Positions 7,458 through 15,160 of a stretch of 64,000 nt of DNA are shown here, in pieces. The DNA is taken from the NCBI RefSeq assembly GCF_000427885.1, contig NZ_ATYW01000020.1, forward strand, positions 84,817 to 148,816, read 5' to 3'. Position 1 is the first letter of the stretch, and each line of letters opens with the position of its first letter. This DNA comes from Glycomyces tenuis DSM 44171 (GTDB lineage Bacteria > Actinomycetota > Actinomycetes > Mycobacteriales > Micromonosporaceae). The translations under genes and the position numbers were made by a program. Under the pieces are notes generated by a model that had not been told where the DNA came from, made no database searches, and worked only from the letters and a program-made list of their open reading frames with translations.

Positions 7458-8934
7458 GCCGGTTCGCGCGCGGCAGCAGCACCCGGAACGTCGCCCCGCC
7501 GCCGGGAGTCTCGGCCAGACGCACGCATCCGCCGTGGCCGGTGACGATCGCCGCGACGATCGACAGACCCAGGCCCGAACCGCCGCCGTCCGCGGCCCGG
7601 GGGCGACCCCGATCGACCCGGTAGAGCCGCTCGAAGACGGCCTCGGCGTGCTCGGCGTCCACGCCAGGGCCGGTGTCGGCGACCTCGACCACCGCGGCGG
7701 GCCGCGGCGGCGCCTCGCCCACCTGCGCCAGGCACGGCGGCCCCGACTGGGCGCCCCACCCGAGGCGCACGGTGATCTCGGCCTCGGGCGGGGTGTGCCG
7801 CAAGGCGTTCGACACCAGGTTGGTGACGACCTGGCGGAGCCTGGACTCGTCGCCGGTGACCTCGAGCGCCTCGAGCGGCTCCTCGCCGCCGTCCAGGGAC
7901 TCGAGCGCGACGAAGCGGCCGGGTTCGCGCAGGTGCGCGTCGCCGATCACATCGGCGGCGACGCCGAGGAGGTCGACCGGGGCGCTCCCGAAGGGACGCC
8001 GCCGGTCGAGCGAGGCCAGGAGCATCAGGTCGTCCAGCAGGAGCCCCATGCGCCCGGCCTCGGCCTCGATGCGGCCGACGGTCTCGTCGAGCGCCGGCCC
8101 GGGCGGGGCGCCGCCGCGCCGGTAGAGCTGCGCGAAACCCTTGACCGAGGTCAACGGCGTGCGCAGTTCGTGCGAGGCGTCGGCGAGGAACTGCCGCAGC
8201 CGGTCCTCCGAGGCCGCGCGGTCCTCAAGGGCGGCCTGGAGCCGGGAGAGCATGGTGTTCAGCGCCAGCCCGAGGCGGCCGGTCTCGGTGTGGGGGTCGG
8301 TGTCGGCCACGCGCTCGTCGAGGCGCCCGGCCGCGATCGCGGCGGCGGTGGACGTCATGCGGTCGAGCGGGTGCAGCCCGATCCCGACCACCCGGGAGGC
8401 GACGACGGCCAGCAGCGCGAGGATGGCCACGGTGACGCCTCCGCCGATGAGCAGCAGGCTTTCCGCGGCGGCCCGGACGTGCTCGGCCGAGAGGGCCATG
8501 ACGAGGTAGCCGTCGGGGGACTCCTGGACCAGGACGCGCCAGTCGCCGCCGTCCTCGTCCTCGACGGTGAAGGTCGTGCCGGTGCGCTCGGCCAGATCGC
8601 CCAGGCCCGTCAGGGCCGGAGGATCGGCCTCCCTGCCGCCGAAGGCGCGCACCAGCCGGCTCTCGGCGTCGTACGAGTAGACGTATGGCAGGTCGGCGGT
8701 CGTCTCCCGCCGCACGGGCTCCTCGTCGGGCGGCGGCTGGGAGCGGGGCAGCTCGACGATGACCTTGGGGGCCCCGAGCAGCTTGTCGTCGATCCGGTCG
8801 GTCAGGACGCGCTGGAGCAGGACGGTGGCGGTGAGGATGGCGGCCGCCAGCGCCATGGCGCACAGCGCGACGATCGTGAGGACCATCCTGGACCGGACCG
8901 TCCAGTGCCGCCACCGCCGCACGGGGGCCCTCAC
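7387..8934 (-). CDS. sensor histidine kinase (HAMP, HisKA, HATPase)
   Basis: 515 residues from a GTG whose first base is the last base of the response-regulator stop codon, so the two genes are translationally coupled. Domains in order: transmembrane helix (about 18-41), extracytoplasmic sensor loop (about 42-158), second helix (about 160-182), HAMP, HisKA with the phospho-accepting His255 in ADASHELRTPLTSVKG, and HATPase_c with NLVSNALRHT, DTGPGV and GSGLGLSIV. The C-terminal 35 residues after FRVLLP are low complexity and overlap the convergent gene. It lies downstream of the polyphosphate cluster, which suggests but does not prove a link. Confidence 0.9.
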   Translation of the reverse strand: MRAPVRRWRHWTVRSRMVLTIVALCAMALAAAILTATVLLQRVLTDRIDDKLLGAPKVIVELPRSQPPPDEEPVRRETTADLPYVYSYDAESRLVRAFGGREADPPALTGLGDLAERTGTTFTVEDEDGGDWRVLVQESPDGYLVMALSAEHVRAAAESLLLIGGGVTVAILALLAVVASRVVGIGLHPLDRMTSTAAAIAAGRLDERVADTDPHTETGRLGLALNTMLSRLQAALEDRAASEDRLRQFLADASHELRTPLTSVKGFAQLYRRGGAPPGPALDETVGRIEAEAGRMGLLLDDLMLLASLDRRRPFGSAPVDLLGVAADVIGDAHLREPGRFVALESLDGGEEPLEALEVTGDESRLRQVVTNLVSNALRHTPPEAEITVRLGWGAQSGPPCLAQVGEAPPRPAAVVEVADTGPGVDAEHAEAVFERLYRVDRGRPRAADGGGSGLGLSIVAAIVTGHGGCVRLAETPGGGATFRVLLPRANRLRPLSPPRSAAGSTRVSRPDRLV

Positions 8935-9644
8935 TACCGCGGCCTGGGGAGCCTGAGCGTGTAGCCGAAGCCGCGGACGGTCTGGATCAGCGGCGGTTCC
9001 ACGGTGTCGACCTTCTTGCGCAGGTAGTACACATAGGATTCGACGATGCGGCCGTTGCCGCCGAAGTCGTAGTTCCACACCCGGTCGAGGATCTGGTCCT
9101 TGCTGACCACGCGGCCCGCGTTGACCATCAGGTATCGCAGCAGCCGGAACTCGGTGGGCGAGAGCTCGATCGGCCTGCCCGCGCGGCTCACCTCGTGGAC
9201 GTCCTCGTCGAGCCGCAGGTCGGCGTAGCGCAGCACCCGCTCCTCGGAGGCGACGCCCGCCCGGGCGCGGCGCAGGATCGCCTGCACCCGCAGCACGACC
9301 TCTTCGAGGTCGAAGGGCTTGGCGACGTAGTCGTCGGCGCCGACGGTGAGCCCGGTGATCCGGTCGCGTACGGTGTGGCGGGCGGTCAGGAACAGCATCG
9401 GCACCTCGTGGCCGGCGGCCTTGAGCCGCCCCGCGACCTCGAAGCCGTCCATGTCGGGCAGCATCACGTCGAGGATCACCAGGTCGGGGGAGAACCGCCC
9501 CGCCACCCGCAGGCACGCGGCGGCGCTGTCGGCGACCTCGACCTCGAAGCCGGTCAGTCGCAGCGTGGCGGACATCAGGGCGCCGATGTTCTCCTCGTCG
9601 TCGACGACCAGGATCCGGTCCTTGCGTTGGGGCGAATCGCTCAC
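8934..9644 (-). CDS. OmpR/PhoB family response regulator
   Basis: 236 residues. The receiver domain has the acidic pair VVDDEE, the phosphorylation site Asp59 in LVILDVMLPDMDG and Lys109 in VAKPF. The winged-helix output domain ends VRGFGYTLRLPRPR. It is the partner of the kinase that starts at its stop codon. OmpR-type regulators bind direct repeats about 11 bp apart; such a repeat lies before the VTC gene at 12940-12957, although that site fits the PhoP consensus at least as well. Confidence 0.92.
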   Translation of the reverse strand: MSDSPQRKDRILVVDDEENIGALMSATLRLTGFEVEVADSAAACLRVAGRFSPDLVILDVMLPDMDGFEVAGRLKAAGHEVPMLFLTARHTVRDRITGLTVGADDYVAKPFDLEEVVLRVQAILRRARAGVASEERVLRYADLRLDEDVHEVSRAGRPIELSPTEFRLLRYLMVNAGRVVSKDQILDRVWNYDFGGNGRIVESYVYYLRKKVDTVEPPLIQTVRGFGYTLRLPRPR

Positions 9645-9740
9645 TGGGGCTCCTCCTCGTACACCCCAGTGATATCCGGCACCTCCGAGCCGGTTCTGAG
9701 AGGAACATCGGGAAACCTTGAGAATCCGCGCTTCGCAGAC

Positions 9741-9769
9741 GGCGGCGCCCGCGGCGAGCGGGCGCCGCC
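9741..9769 (-). terminator. second hairpin downstream of the CotH gene
   Basis: A perfect 12-bp stem (9741-9752 with 9758-9769) and 5-nt loop GGCGA. It lies between the CotH stop and the response-regulator gene and follows a larger palindrome. It is a back-up terminator or a structured 5' leader for the regulator. Confidence 0.5.
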
Positions 9770-9773
9770 GCCT

Positions 9774-9811
9774 CCGCTCGTCGGGGCGCGGCGCCGCGCC
9801 CCGACGAGCGG
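9774..9811 (-). terminator. 38-bp perfect palindrome after the CotH gene
   Basis: Bases 9774-9792 are the exact reverse complement of 9793-9811, with no spacer, beginning two bases after the CotH stop. As RNA it folds into a very stable hairpin without a T-tract, the common actinomycete terminator type. The exact symmetry would make it work from either direction. Confidence 0.65.
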
Positions 9812-9812
9812 C

Positions 9813-11336
9813 TCACTTCGCCAGCGCCGCTTCCAGGAAGGCGGTGCGGTCCTGGATGATCGCCGTCAGCGACTCGACCGATTCGGCGACGCCGTCGGCG
9901 CCGTTGAGCTCCGCGGCCGACGCCGCCGTCTCGACGGCCTCGAGCGCCGCGCCGCCGGCGTAGATCCGCTCGTAGAACTCGTCGTACGCCTGCATATAGG
10001 CCTCGTCGAACGCGCCGACGTCGAGGAACCGCTCCTTGAACTCGAGGCCGCCCATGTCTCCCGGCCCCATGATCACCGCGTCCTCCGGAATCTCGGCGCC
10101 CTCGGGCGGCGCCTCTCCTCCCGGCCCGTAGGTGCGCATCATCGAGGGCAGCTCCTCGGGAGCGAGGTCGGCGTTCTGCAGCACCAGGTCGAGATCCCAG
10201 GCGATGACCGAGAACAGGCCGGTCTCGAAGTCGTGCCACAGGTAGTAGTTGCTGCCCGGCCCGCCCATGTCGTCGCCGTTGACGAGCAGGTTCTGCAATG
10301 CGACATAGGAGGCGAGGGACTCGATGTCGAACCACTCGTCCAACTCGGCGGCGAAGGTCTCGTCGTCGGCGGAGTCATACCACTGGAGGAAGTCGACGAT
10401 CGGCCGCATGTCGGCCGCTCCCTCCATGTTGACCTGCTTGAAGTCGTCCTCGTAGTCGTCCGGGTCCTCGCCCTGGTAGGCGAAGTCCTGGCCGGCGCTG
10501 CCCTTGTAGAGCACGCCGTCGTCCGCACCGAACTCCTCCTGCACCCAGGTCACGTCCATGATGTCGACGACCCTGCGGGTCACCGCGTCGGATCCGTTGA
10601 CCGACACCGTCGAGTAGGTCCAGTCGTACGACGGCTGCCCGCTGGCCTCGACCGCCTCGGCGGCGACGGCCTCGGTCAGCACGGCGTCCTCCCTCGCCGA
10701 TTCGACTCGCAGGCTGATCTGCCGATTGCCCTGGTAGACCTGCCCGTCGACGTACTTGGAGAAGTCGACCAGCCACGGCAGCGCCTCAGGCTCGTCGAAG
10801 CTGAGCGAAAGATCCGGCGCGCCGATCCGGATGCCGCCCTCTTGCCCGCCGCCGCCCTGCTCTCCCCCTTGGCCGCCGGCGGGAGGCTGCCCGCCGTCCT
10901 GGCCGCCGCCCGGCGGCCGGTCCCCGCCCTGTTCCCCACCGGGCTGCTCCCCGCCGCCGCCGAGTCCTTGGAGCGTCGAGTTGCCCTTCAAGCGGATGCC
11001 GACGTCGGCGATGGTCACCCCGTCGATGGTGATGTCGGCCTTGATCCACTCCTTCTCGCCGGTGTCCTCGAAGGTCTCGGCCATCTCCCGGTAGTCGTCC
11101 TCGTCGTACTCGAGGGAGATCTCGTGCGCCACCGACGTGTCGAACAGGTCCACGGTGCCCTGGACGTCCCAGTTCACCGTGAAGCCCTCGGCCGCGTCGG
11201 AGTACACCAGGGCCGTGACCCGCAGCGAGCCGACGACGAGGATGAGGGCCGCGATGAGGCCGACCGAGCCCGCGACGAGCCTCCAGCGGTGCCGGAGGCT
11301 CACCGGTATGCGGTGGCGGATCGCTCTGGCGGCCAC
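9813..11336 (-). CDS. CotH-family protein kinase-like membrane protein
   Basis: 507 residues from a GTG two bases after the DUF4956 stop. A basic N-terminus and one transmembrane helix (about 20-45) place the rest outside the cell. The CotH kinase signature GIRLKGNST is at 113-121, NGDDMGGPGSNYYLWHD at 353-369, and the metal-binding AWDLD at 379-383, as in Fam20-like CotH kinases that phosphorylate proteins. A Gly/Gln/Glu-rich insert of about 46 residues (124-169) interrupts the N-lobe. The VTC, DUF4956 and CotH neighbours form a trio I recall from many actinobacteria; its shared function is unproven. Confidence 0.85.
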   Translation of the reverse strand: MAARAIRHRIPVSLRHRWRLVAGSVGLIAALILVVGSLRVTALVYSDAAEGFTVNWDVQGTVDLFDTSVAHEISLEYDEDDYREMAETFEDTGEKEWIKADITIDGVTIADVGIRLKGNSTLQGLGGGGEQPGGEQGGDRPPGGGQDGGQPPAGGQGGEQGGGGQEGGIRIGAPDLSLSFDEPEALPWLVDFSKYVDGQVYQGNRQISLRVESAREDAVLTEAVAAEAVEASGQPSYDWTYSTVSVNGSDAVTRRVVDIMDVTWVQEEFGADDGVLYKGSAGQDFAYQGEDPDDYEDDFKQVNMEGAADMRPIVDFLQWYDSADDETFAAELDEWFDIESLASYVALQNLLVNGDDMGGPGSNYYLWHDFETGLFSVIAWDLDLVLQNADLAPEELPSMMRTYGPGGEAPPEGAEIPEDAVIMGPGDMGGLEFKERFLDVGAFDEAYMQAYDEFYERIYAGGAALEAVETAASAAELNGADGVAESVESLTAIIQDRTAFLEAALAK

Positions 11337-11338
11337 GG

Positions 11339-12022
11339 CTACAGGTCCGTCTGGTCGTAGCCGGTCAGCACCGTCACCTGCTGTCCCTGCGTGACCGTGC
11401 GCAGATGGTCGAGCAGGTCGGCCGGTTTGCGCCCGGATTTGAGCTTGACCGTGTACGTCGCCTCGGTCAGCGCCCCGCCTCTGATCGTCTCGATGCTCAC
11501 CTGCTCGTACTCGTCGGTGTGGCGGATCAGCACGTCGTCGATGTCGTCGGCCATGTCCTCGTGCGCCGGCGTCTGCACCTTGACCACTTGGCGCTGGACC
11601 GAGTGGTGGAACCAGTCGAAGCGGTGCATGATCAGCAGCGCCAGGCACACGAACACGGTCGCGATGACCGCGAGGGTGTAGAAGCGGGTGCCGCAGGCCA
11701 TGCCCACGCCCATCACCAGGAAGATGTAGCCGACATCGCGCGTCTCCTTGAGCGCGTTGCGGAACCGGATGATCGACAGGGCGCCGACCAGGGCGAACGC
11801 GCGCGCCACGTTCGAGCCGATGATCAGCATGATCACCGCGATGATCACGCCCATGACGATCATGGTCTGCACATAGGACTGGCTGTAGGAGACGTTGCGG
11901 TGGGTCCTGCGGTAGACGATGCCGATCGCGCAGCTCAGCACGAACGAGAGCGACAGCGAGATCGCGATGTCGAGGTAGGAGAATTCACCGGTGAGGTCGT
12001 TGAAGCTGTTGAGGAAATCCAT
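11339..12022 (-). CDS. DUF4956 membrane protein
   Basis: 227 residues. The N-terminal half holds about four hydrophobic helices (DIAISLSLSFVLSCAIGIVY; TMIVMGVIIAVIMLIIG; FALVGALSIIRFRNALKETR; FYTLAVIATVFVCLALLIM), followed by a cytoplasmic domain with alternating beta strands (QVSIETIRGGALTEATYTVK). SIIRFRNALKETRDVGYIF is the family's conserved core. In other actinobacteria DUF4956 proteins sit between a VTC-domain polymerase and a CotH protein, as here, and are thought to be the membrane partner. It could be a channel for polyphosphate, but that is inference. Confidence 0.85.
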   Translation of the reverse strand: MDFLNSFNDLTGEFSYLDIAISLSLSFVLSCAIGIVYRRTHRNVSYSQSYVQTMIVMGVIIAVIMLIIGSNVARAFALVGALSIIRFRNALKETRDVGYIFLVMGVGMACGTRFYTLAVIATVFVCLALLIMHRFDWFHHSVQRQVVKVQTPAHEDMADDIDDVLIRHTDEYEQVSIETIRGGALTEATYTVKLKSGRKPADLLDHLRTVTQGQQVTVLTGYDQTDL

Positions 12023-12038
12023 GAACGGCGGTTGCTTT

Positions 12039-12887
12039 CTATCGGAGTGACGGCGCCGGCGCGCCTTCGGGCTTGGATCGGACGGCGTAGTCGTCCTCCA
12101 CGGGCACGTGGAACAAGGAGCGGGGCGCCCGGTCGAAGGCTTCGACGGTCTGGCAGTACTTCGAGACGCGCACGACCGCCATGCCCAGCCGCGCGGCCAG
12201 GTCGGTGATCCAGTACGGCACCCGCTCGTTGGCCTTGATCTCGACGACGGCCTTGCCCGGCGGGATGATCAGCCGGTTCTCGACCTCGGCGCCGAGGTGG
12301 AAGTCGCGGTCGCGTCCACGGACCCGGTGGTCGACGGTCACCCGCAACCCCAGGTCGGCGTCGTAGCCGAGGTAGGCCTCGCGGTTGTAGGCGGTGATCG
12401 CCGTCGGCCGCAGCCCGTGCCCCTCGACCAGGCCGAGGACCTCCTCGAGGAACGGCCGCTGATCCCGCTCGTGGTCGATCATGACGCCCTCGTCGCACAG
12501 CTCGCGGGCCAAGCGGTACGGCACGCGGACGCGGCGTTTCTGCGTCACCCGGTTGACCCGCTGCTTGATCTCGATGAACACCGGAGTCTCGTCGCTCAGG
12601 GCGTGCCGCTCGCCGTAGTTGCGGATGCGGAGCTTGCGGCGGAAGCGCAGGCCCTCGATCTTCTCCCAGTAGTAGCGCAGCGAGGCCGAGTCGTAGTAGA
12701 GGCTGCACACCGGGTACCCGCCGCGGGCGGAGTAGGGGTCGGCCTTCATGCGCGAGCGCAGCTCCTCGCGCAGCCGGGGCACCTGCCCGTAGGGGAGCAG
12801 GTACTTGATCTCGAATCTGTTGAACGAATGCAGTGCGCCTGCGGTGCGGCGCAGGTGCCCGGCGTCCTCTTCGCTGGGTCGGTTCAT
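12039..12887 (-). CDS. VTC-domain polyphosphate polymerase-like protein
   Basis: 282 residues with the VTC (CYTH-like tunnel) fold. Charged tunnel motifs are visible: EIK at 26-28, SLYYDS at 62-67, RRKLRIRNYG at 83-92, VFIEIKQR at 103-110, then TAYNREAY, RVTVDH, VVEIKAN and VSKYCQT. In yeast Vtc4 these basic and acidic residues line the tunnel where ATP is turned into polyphosphate; bacterial relatives are annotated as polyphosphate polymerases. The start has a good ribosome-binding site (GAAGGAG). It is the first gene of its cluster and has a PHO-box-like repeat 53-70 bp upstream, fitting phosphate control. Confidence 0.88.
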   Translation of the reverse strand: MNRPSEEDAGHLRRTAGALHSFNRFEIKYLLPYGQVPRLREELRSRMKADPYSARGGYPVCSLYYDSASLRYYWEKIEGLRFRRKLRIRNYGERHALSDETPVFIEIKQRVNRVTQKRRVRVPYRLARELCDEGVMIDHERDQRPFLEEVLGLVEGHGLRPTAITAYNREAYLGYDADLGLRVTVDHRVRGRDRDFHLGAEVENRLIIPPGKAVVEIKANERVPYWITDLAARLGMAVVRVSKYCQTVEAFDRAPRSLFHVPVEDDYAVRSKPEGAPAPSLR

Positions 12888-12939
12888 CGACGCTCCTTCG
12901 TTGTCGGAAACGTCGACGAGTCAAACGGCGGCGGTTGGA

Positions 12940-12957
12940 AGTGAACTCCCGATGAAC
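12940..12957 (-). promoter_or_regulatory. PHO-box-like direct repeat before the VTC gene
   Basis: On the minus strand GTTCATC (12957-12951) and GTTCACT (12946-12940) are separated by four bases, giving two 11-bp direct-repeat units. The Streptomyces PhoP box consists of such units with core GTTCACC. Its position 53-70 bp before the VTC start suits an activator. A different OmpR-type regulator using the same spacing cannot be excluded. Confidence 0.55.
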
Positions 12958-13149
12958 TCAAAACCACCTCAAAGCGGCGCCCGCCCGAGCACGCCGGTGG
13001 GCCGCGCCCCACCCCCTCGCGTGCCGGAGCGGCCGGGTTGTCGGCGGCGCCCCCGATGCGGTCCTCGCCATTCCCTGGCTCTGACCAGCGTTGATGCGCT
13101 CGCGGAAGGGCTCACCGTGGCCCAGGTGACAGTTGGGCCGGGTTCTGAT

Positions 13150-13177
13150 ATCGTTCTTGTAATCGTTCTTAAGAACG
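13150..13177 (+). promoter_or_regulatory. probable LacI-type operator of the catabolic operon
   Basis: CGTTCTTAAGAACG at 13164-13177 is a perfect 14-bp palindrome, preceded by a half-site copy ATCGTTCTT at 13150-13158 that repeats 12 bp later. It lies 38-65 bp before the LacI-family gene, the usual place for autoregulation and control of the downstream operon. The rest of the 327-bp gap back to the VTC gene shows no gene. Confidence 0.65.
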
Positions 13178-13214
13178 TTTCCAAGCCTCCCCCCCGACGA
13201 CGCAGGGAAGTCCG

Positions 13215-14249
13215 ATGGCCGAGACGAAGAAGTCGAACCTCGCGCTGGTGGCCGCGCGGGCCGGGGTCTCCGTGGCGTCGGTGTCTCGGGTCCTCAACGG
13301 CGGCTCCGCCTCCGAGGAGATGACCCGCCGCGTCCGCGAGGCCGCCGAGGAGCTCGGCTACGTGCCCGACGCCAGCGCGCGCACCCTCCGGACCGGCCGC
13401 ACCGACCAGATCGCGCTCGCCGTCGCCGACGTCGGCAACCCCGTCTACGTCCAGATGATGCGCACCGTCACCCCGATCGTCGCGAAGGCCGGCTACCGCC
13501 TCGTGGTCTCCTCCACCGGCAGCGACCCCGAAGACCAGATCGACCTGCTCGCCAGCCTCAATCGCGGCTACGCCGACGGCCTCCTGCTCAGCCCGCTGCG
13601 GATCACGCCCGAGCTGATCGAGGCCATGCGCACGAGCCGACTGCCGATCGCGGTCATCGGCTCCCTGCCGCCCGAAGTCGAGCTCGACAACGTGCGCGCC
13701 GACTCGGCGACCGGCATCGGGCTCGCCGTCGAGCACCTCGTCTCCCAAGGCCGCCGCCGCATCGCGCTCGTCAACGGGCCGGTCGACACCGTCCCCGGCG
13801 CGGCGCGCCTGGCCGGATACCTCGACGCGGTCCGGCGCTTCGAGCTTCCGGAGGACCCCCGGATGCAGGTGACCGCCACCGGCTTCACCTACCGGGCAGG
13901 CCGCAAGGCGACCGCCCGCCTGCTCGGCCGGGCCCGCCTCGACGCGATCGTGTGCGCCAACGACCTGCTCGCCGTGGCCGCGCTCAAGGAGCTCGCGGCC
14001 GCCGGCGCCCGCGTCCCCGAGGACGTCGCCGTCGTCGGCATGGACGACACCGACGCCGCCGAACTCGCCACCCCCTCGCTCACCAGCGTCGACCTCGGCT
14101 CGGCGAAACGCGCCAAGGCCGCCGCCAAGCTCCTGATCAGACGGATCGAGGACCCCGACGCGCCGGTCCGCCGCCACGTCATCGCACCCTCCCTGTCGGT
14201 GCGCGAGTCGACCTGTCCGACCACCGACACCATGGAGGCCGCCTCATGA
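13215..14249 (+). CDS. LacI family transcriptional regulator
   Basis: 344 residues. An N-terminal helix-turn-helix with hinge (ALVAARAGVSVASVSRVLNG at about 10-29) precedes a periplasmic-binding-protein-like effector domain (from about 65) ending in the usual VGMDDTDAAELATPSLTSV. It is the first gene of a ten-gene operon, with an operator-like palindrome 38-51 bp upstream, so it probably represses its own operon until the imported substrate or a product binds. The stop overlaps the first permease start by 4 bp. Confidence 0.92.
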   Translation: MAETKKSNLALVAARAGVSVASVSRVLNGGSASEEMTRRVREAAEELGYVPDASARTLRTGRTDQIALAVADVGNPVYVQMMRTVTPIVAKAGYRLVVSSTGSDPEDQIDLLASLNRGYADGLLLSPLRITPELIEAMRTSRLPIAVIGSLPPEVELDNVRADSATGIGLAVEHLVSQGRRRIALVNGPVDTVPGAARLAGYLDAVRRFELPEDPRMQVTATGFTYRAGRKATARLLGRARLDAIVCANDLLAVAALKELAAAGARVPEDVAVVGMDDTDAAELATPSLTSVDLGSAKRAKAAAKLLIRRIEDPDAPVRRHVIAPSLSVRESTCPTTDTMEAAS

Positions 14250-15160
14250 CGGTCGTCTCACCGCCCCTGGAGGAGCGGCCGGTCCGCCGGCGCCGCCGAG
14301 GTTTCGGCGGAGGAAGCCGGGACGCCTGGCCGCTCGTCCTGCCCGCCCTGCTCCCGGTCATGCTGTTCAGCGTCTACCCGCTGGTGTACGGCGTGCTCCT
14401 CGGCTTCACCGACGCCCGCGCCGGCCTGAACGCCGAGACCGCCTTCAACGGCCTCGACAACTACGTCGAACTCGCCGGCAACGAGCTGTTCTGGAACTCC
14501 TTCAAGATCGGCCTCATCTGGGCGTTCAGCGTCACCGTCCTCCAGTTCCTCGCCTCGCTCGGCCTGGCGCTCCTGCTGAACCTCGACCTGCGCCTGCGCT
14601 GGCTCGCCCGCACCCTCGCGCTCGTCCCCTGGGCGATGCCGCCGGTGATCATCGCGATCATGTGGCAGCTCATGCTCAACCCCGGCTACGGCCCGGTCAA
14701 CCAGATCCTGCCCGGCAACGTCAACTGGCTCGGCGAGGCCTCCATCGCGCTCCCGGTCGTCATCGTCGTCGGCGTCTGGGCCGGCATGCCCCAGACCACG
14801 ATCACCCTCCTGGCCGGGCTCCAGTCCGTCCCCGCGGAACTGAACGAGGCCGCGGCGATCGACGGCGCGAGCACCTGGCGCCGCTTCTGGCACGTCACCC
14901 TGCCCGCCCTGCGCCCAGTCGCCGTCGCGATCACCACGCTCGACCTGATCTGGAACTTCAACTCCTTCGCGCTGGTGTTCGTGCTCACCGCCGGCGGACC
15001 GGGCGGCACCACGATGCTGCCGAGCCTCTTCGCGTACAACGAGGCCTTCCGCTACGGCAACTTCGGCTACGCGGCGGCCATGGGCAACGTCATGGTCGTC
15101 GTGATCGGCGCGTTCCTGTACTTCTACCTGCGCGGCCAGATGAGGAGGCGCCTCCAATGA
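14246..15160 (+). CDS. sugar-type ABC transporter permease (MalF-like)
   Basis: 304 residues, six predicted transmembrane helices. The permease loop EAAAIDGASTWRRFWHVTLP contacts the ATPase. The ATG overlaps the regulator stop (ATGA) and the TGA overlaps the next permease start. It belongs to carbohydrate uptake family CUT1. No ATP-binding subunit is encoded nearby; many actinomycete CUT1 importers share the MsiK ATPase encoded elsewhere, and that probably applies here. Confidence 0.92.
   Translation: MTVVSPPLEERPVRRRRRGFGGGSRDAWPLVLPALLPVMLFSVYPLVYGVLLGFTDARAGLNAETAFNGLDNYVELAGNELFWNSFKIGLIWAFSVTVLQFLASLGLALLLNLDLRLRWLARTLALVPWAMPPVIIAIMWQLMLNPGYGPVNQILPGNVNWLGEASIALPVVIVVGVWAGMPQTTITLLAGLQSVPAELNEAAAIDGASTWRRFWHVTLPALRPVAVAITTLDLIWNFNSFALVFVLTAGGPGGTTMLPSLFAYNEAFRYGNFGYAAAMGNVMVVVIGAFLYFYLRGQMRRRLQ

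Noticed and set aside
10830-10967. A tandem DNA repeat or CRISPR-like array in the CotH gene
   Set aside because: The repeats are irregular codon-level Gly/Gln/Pro runs inside a reading frame, with no fixed unit or spacer.
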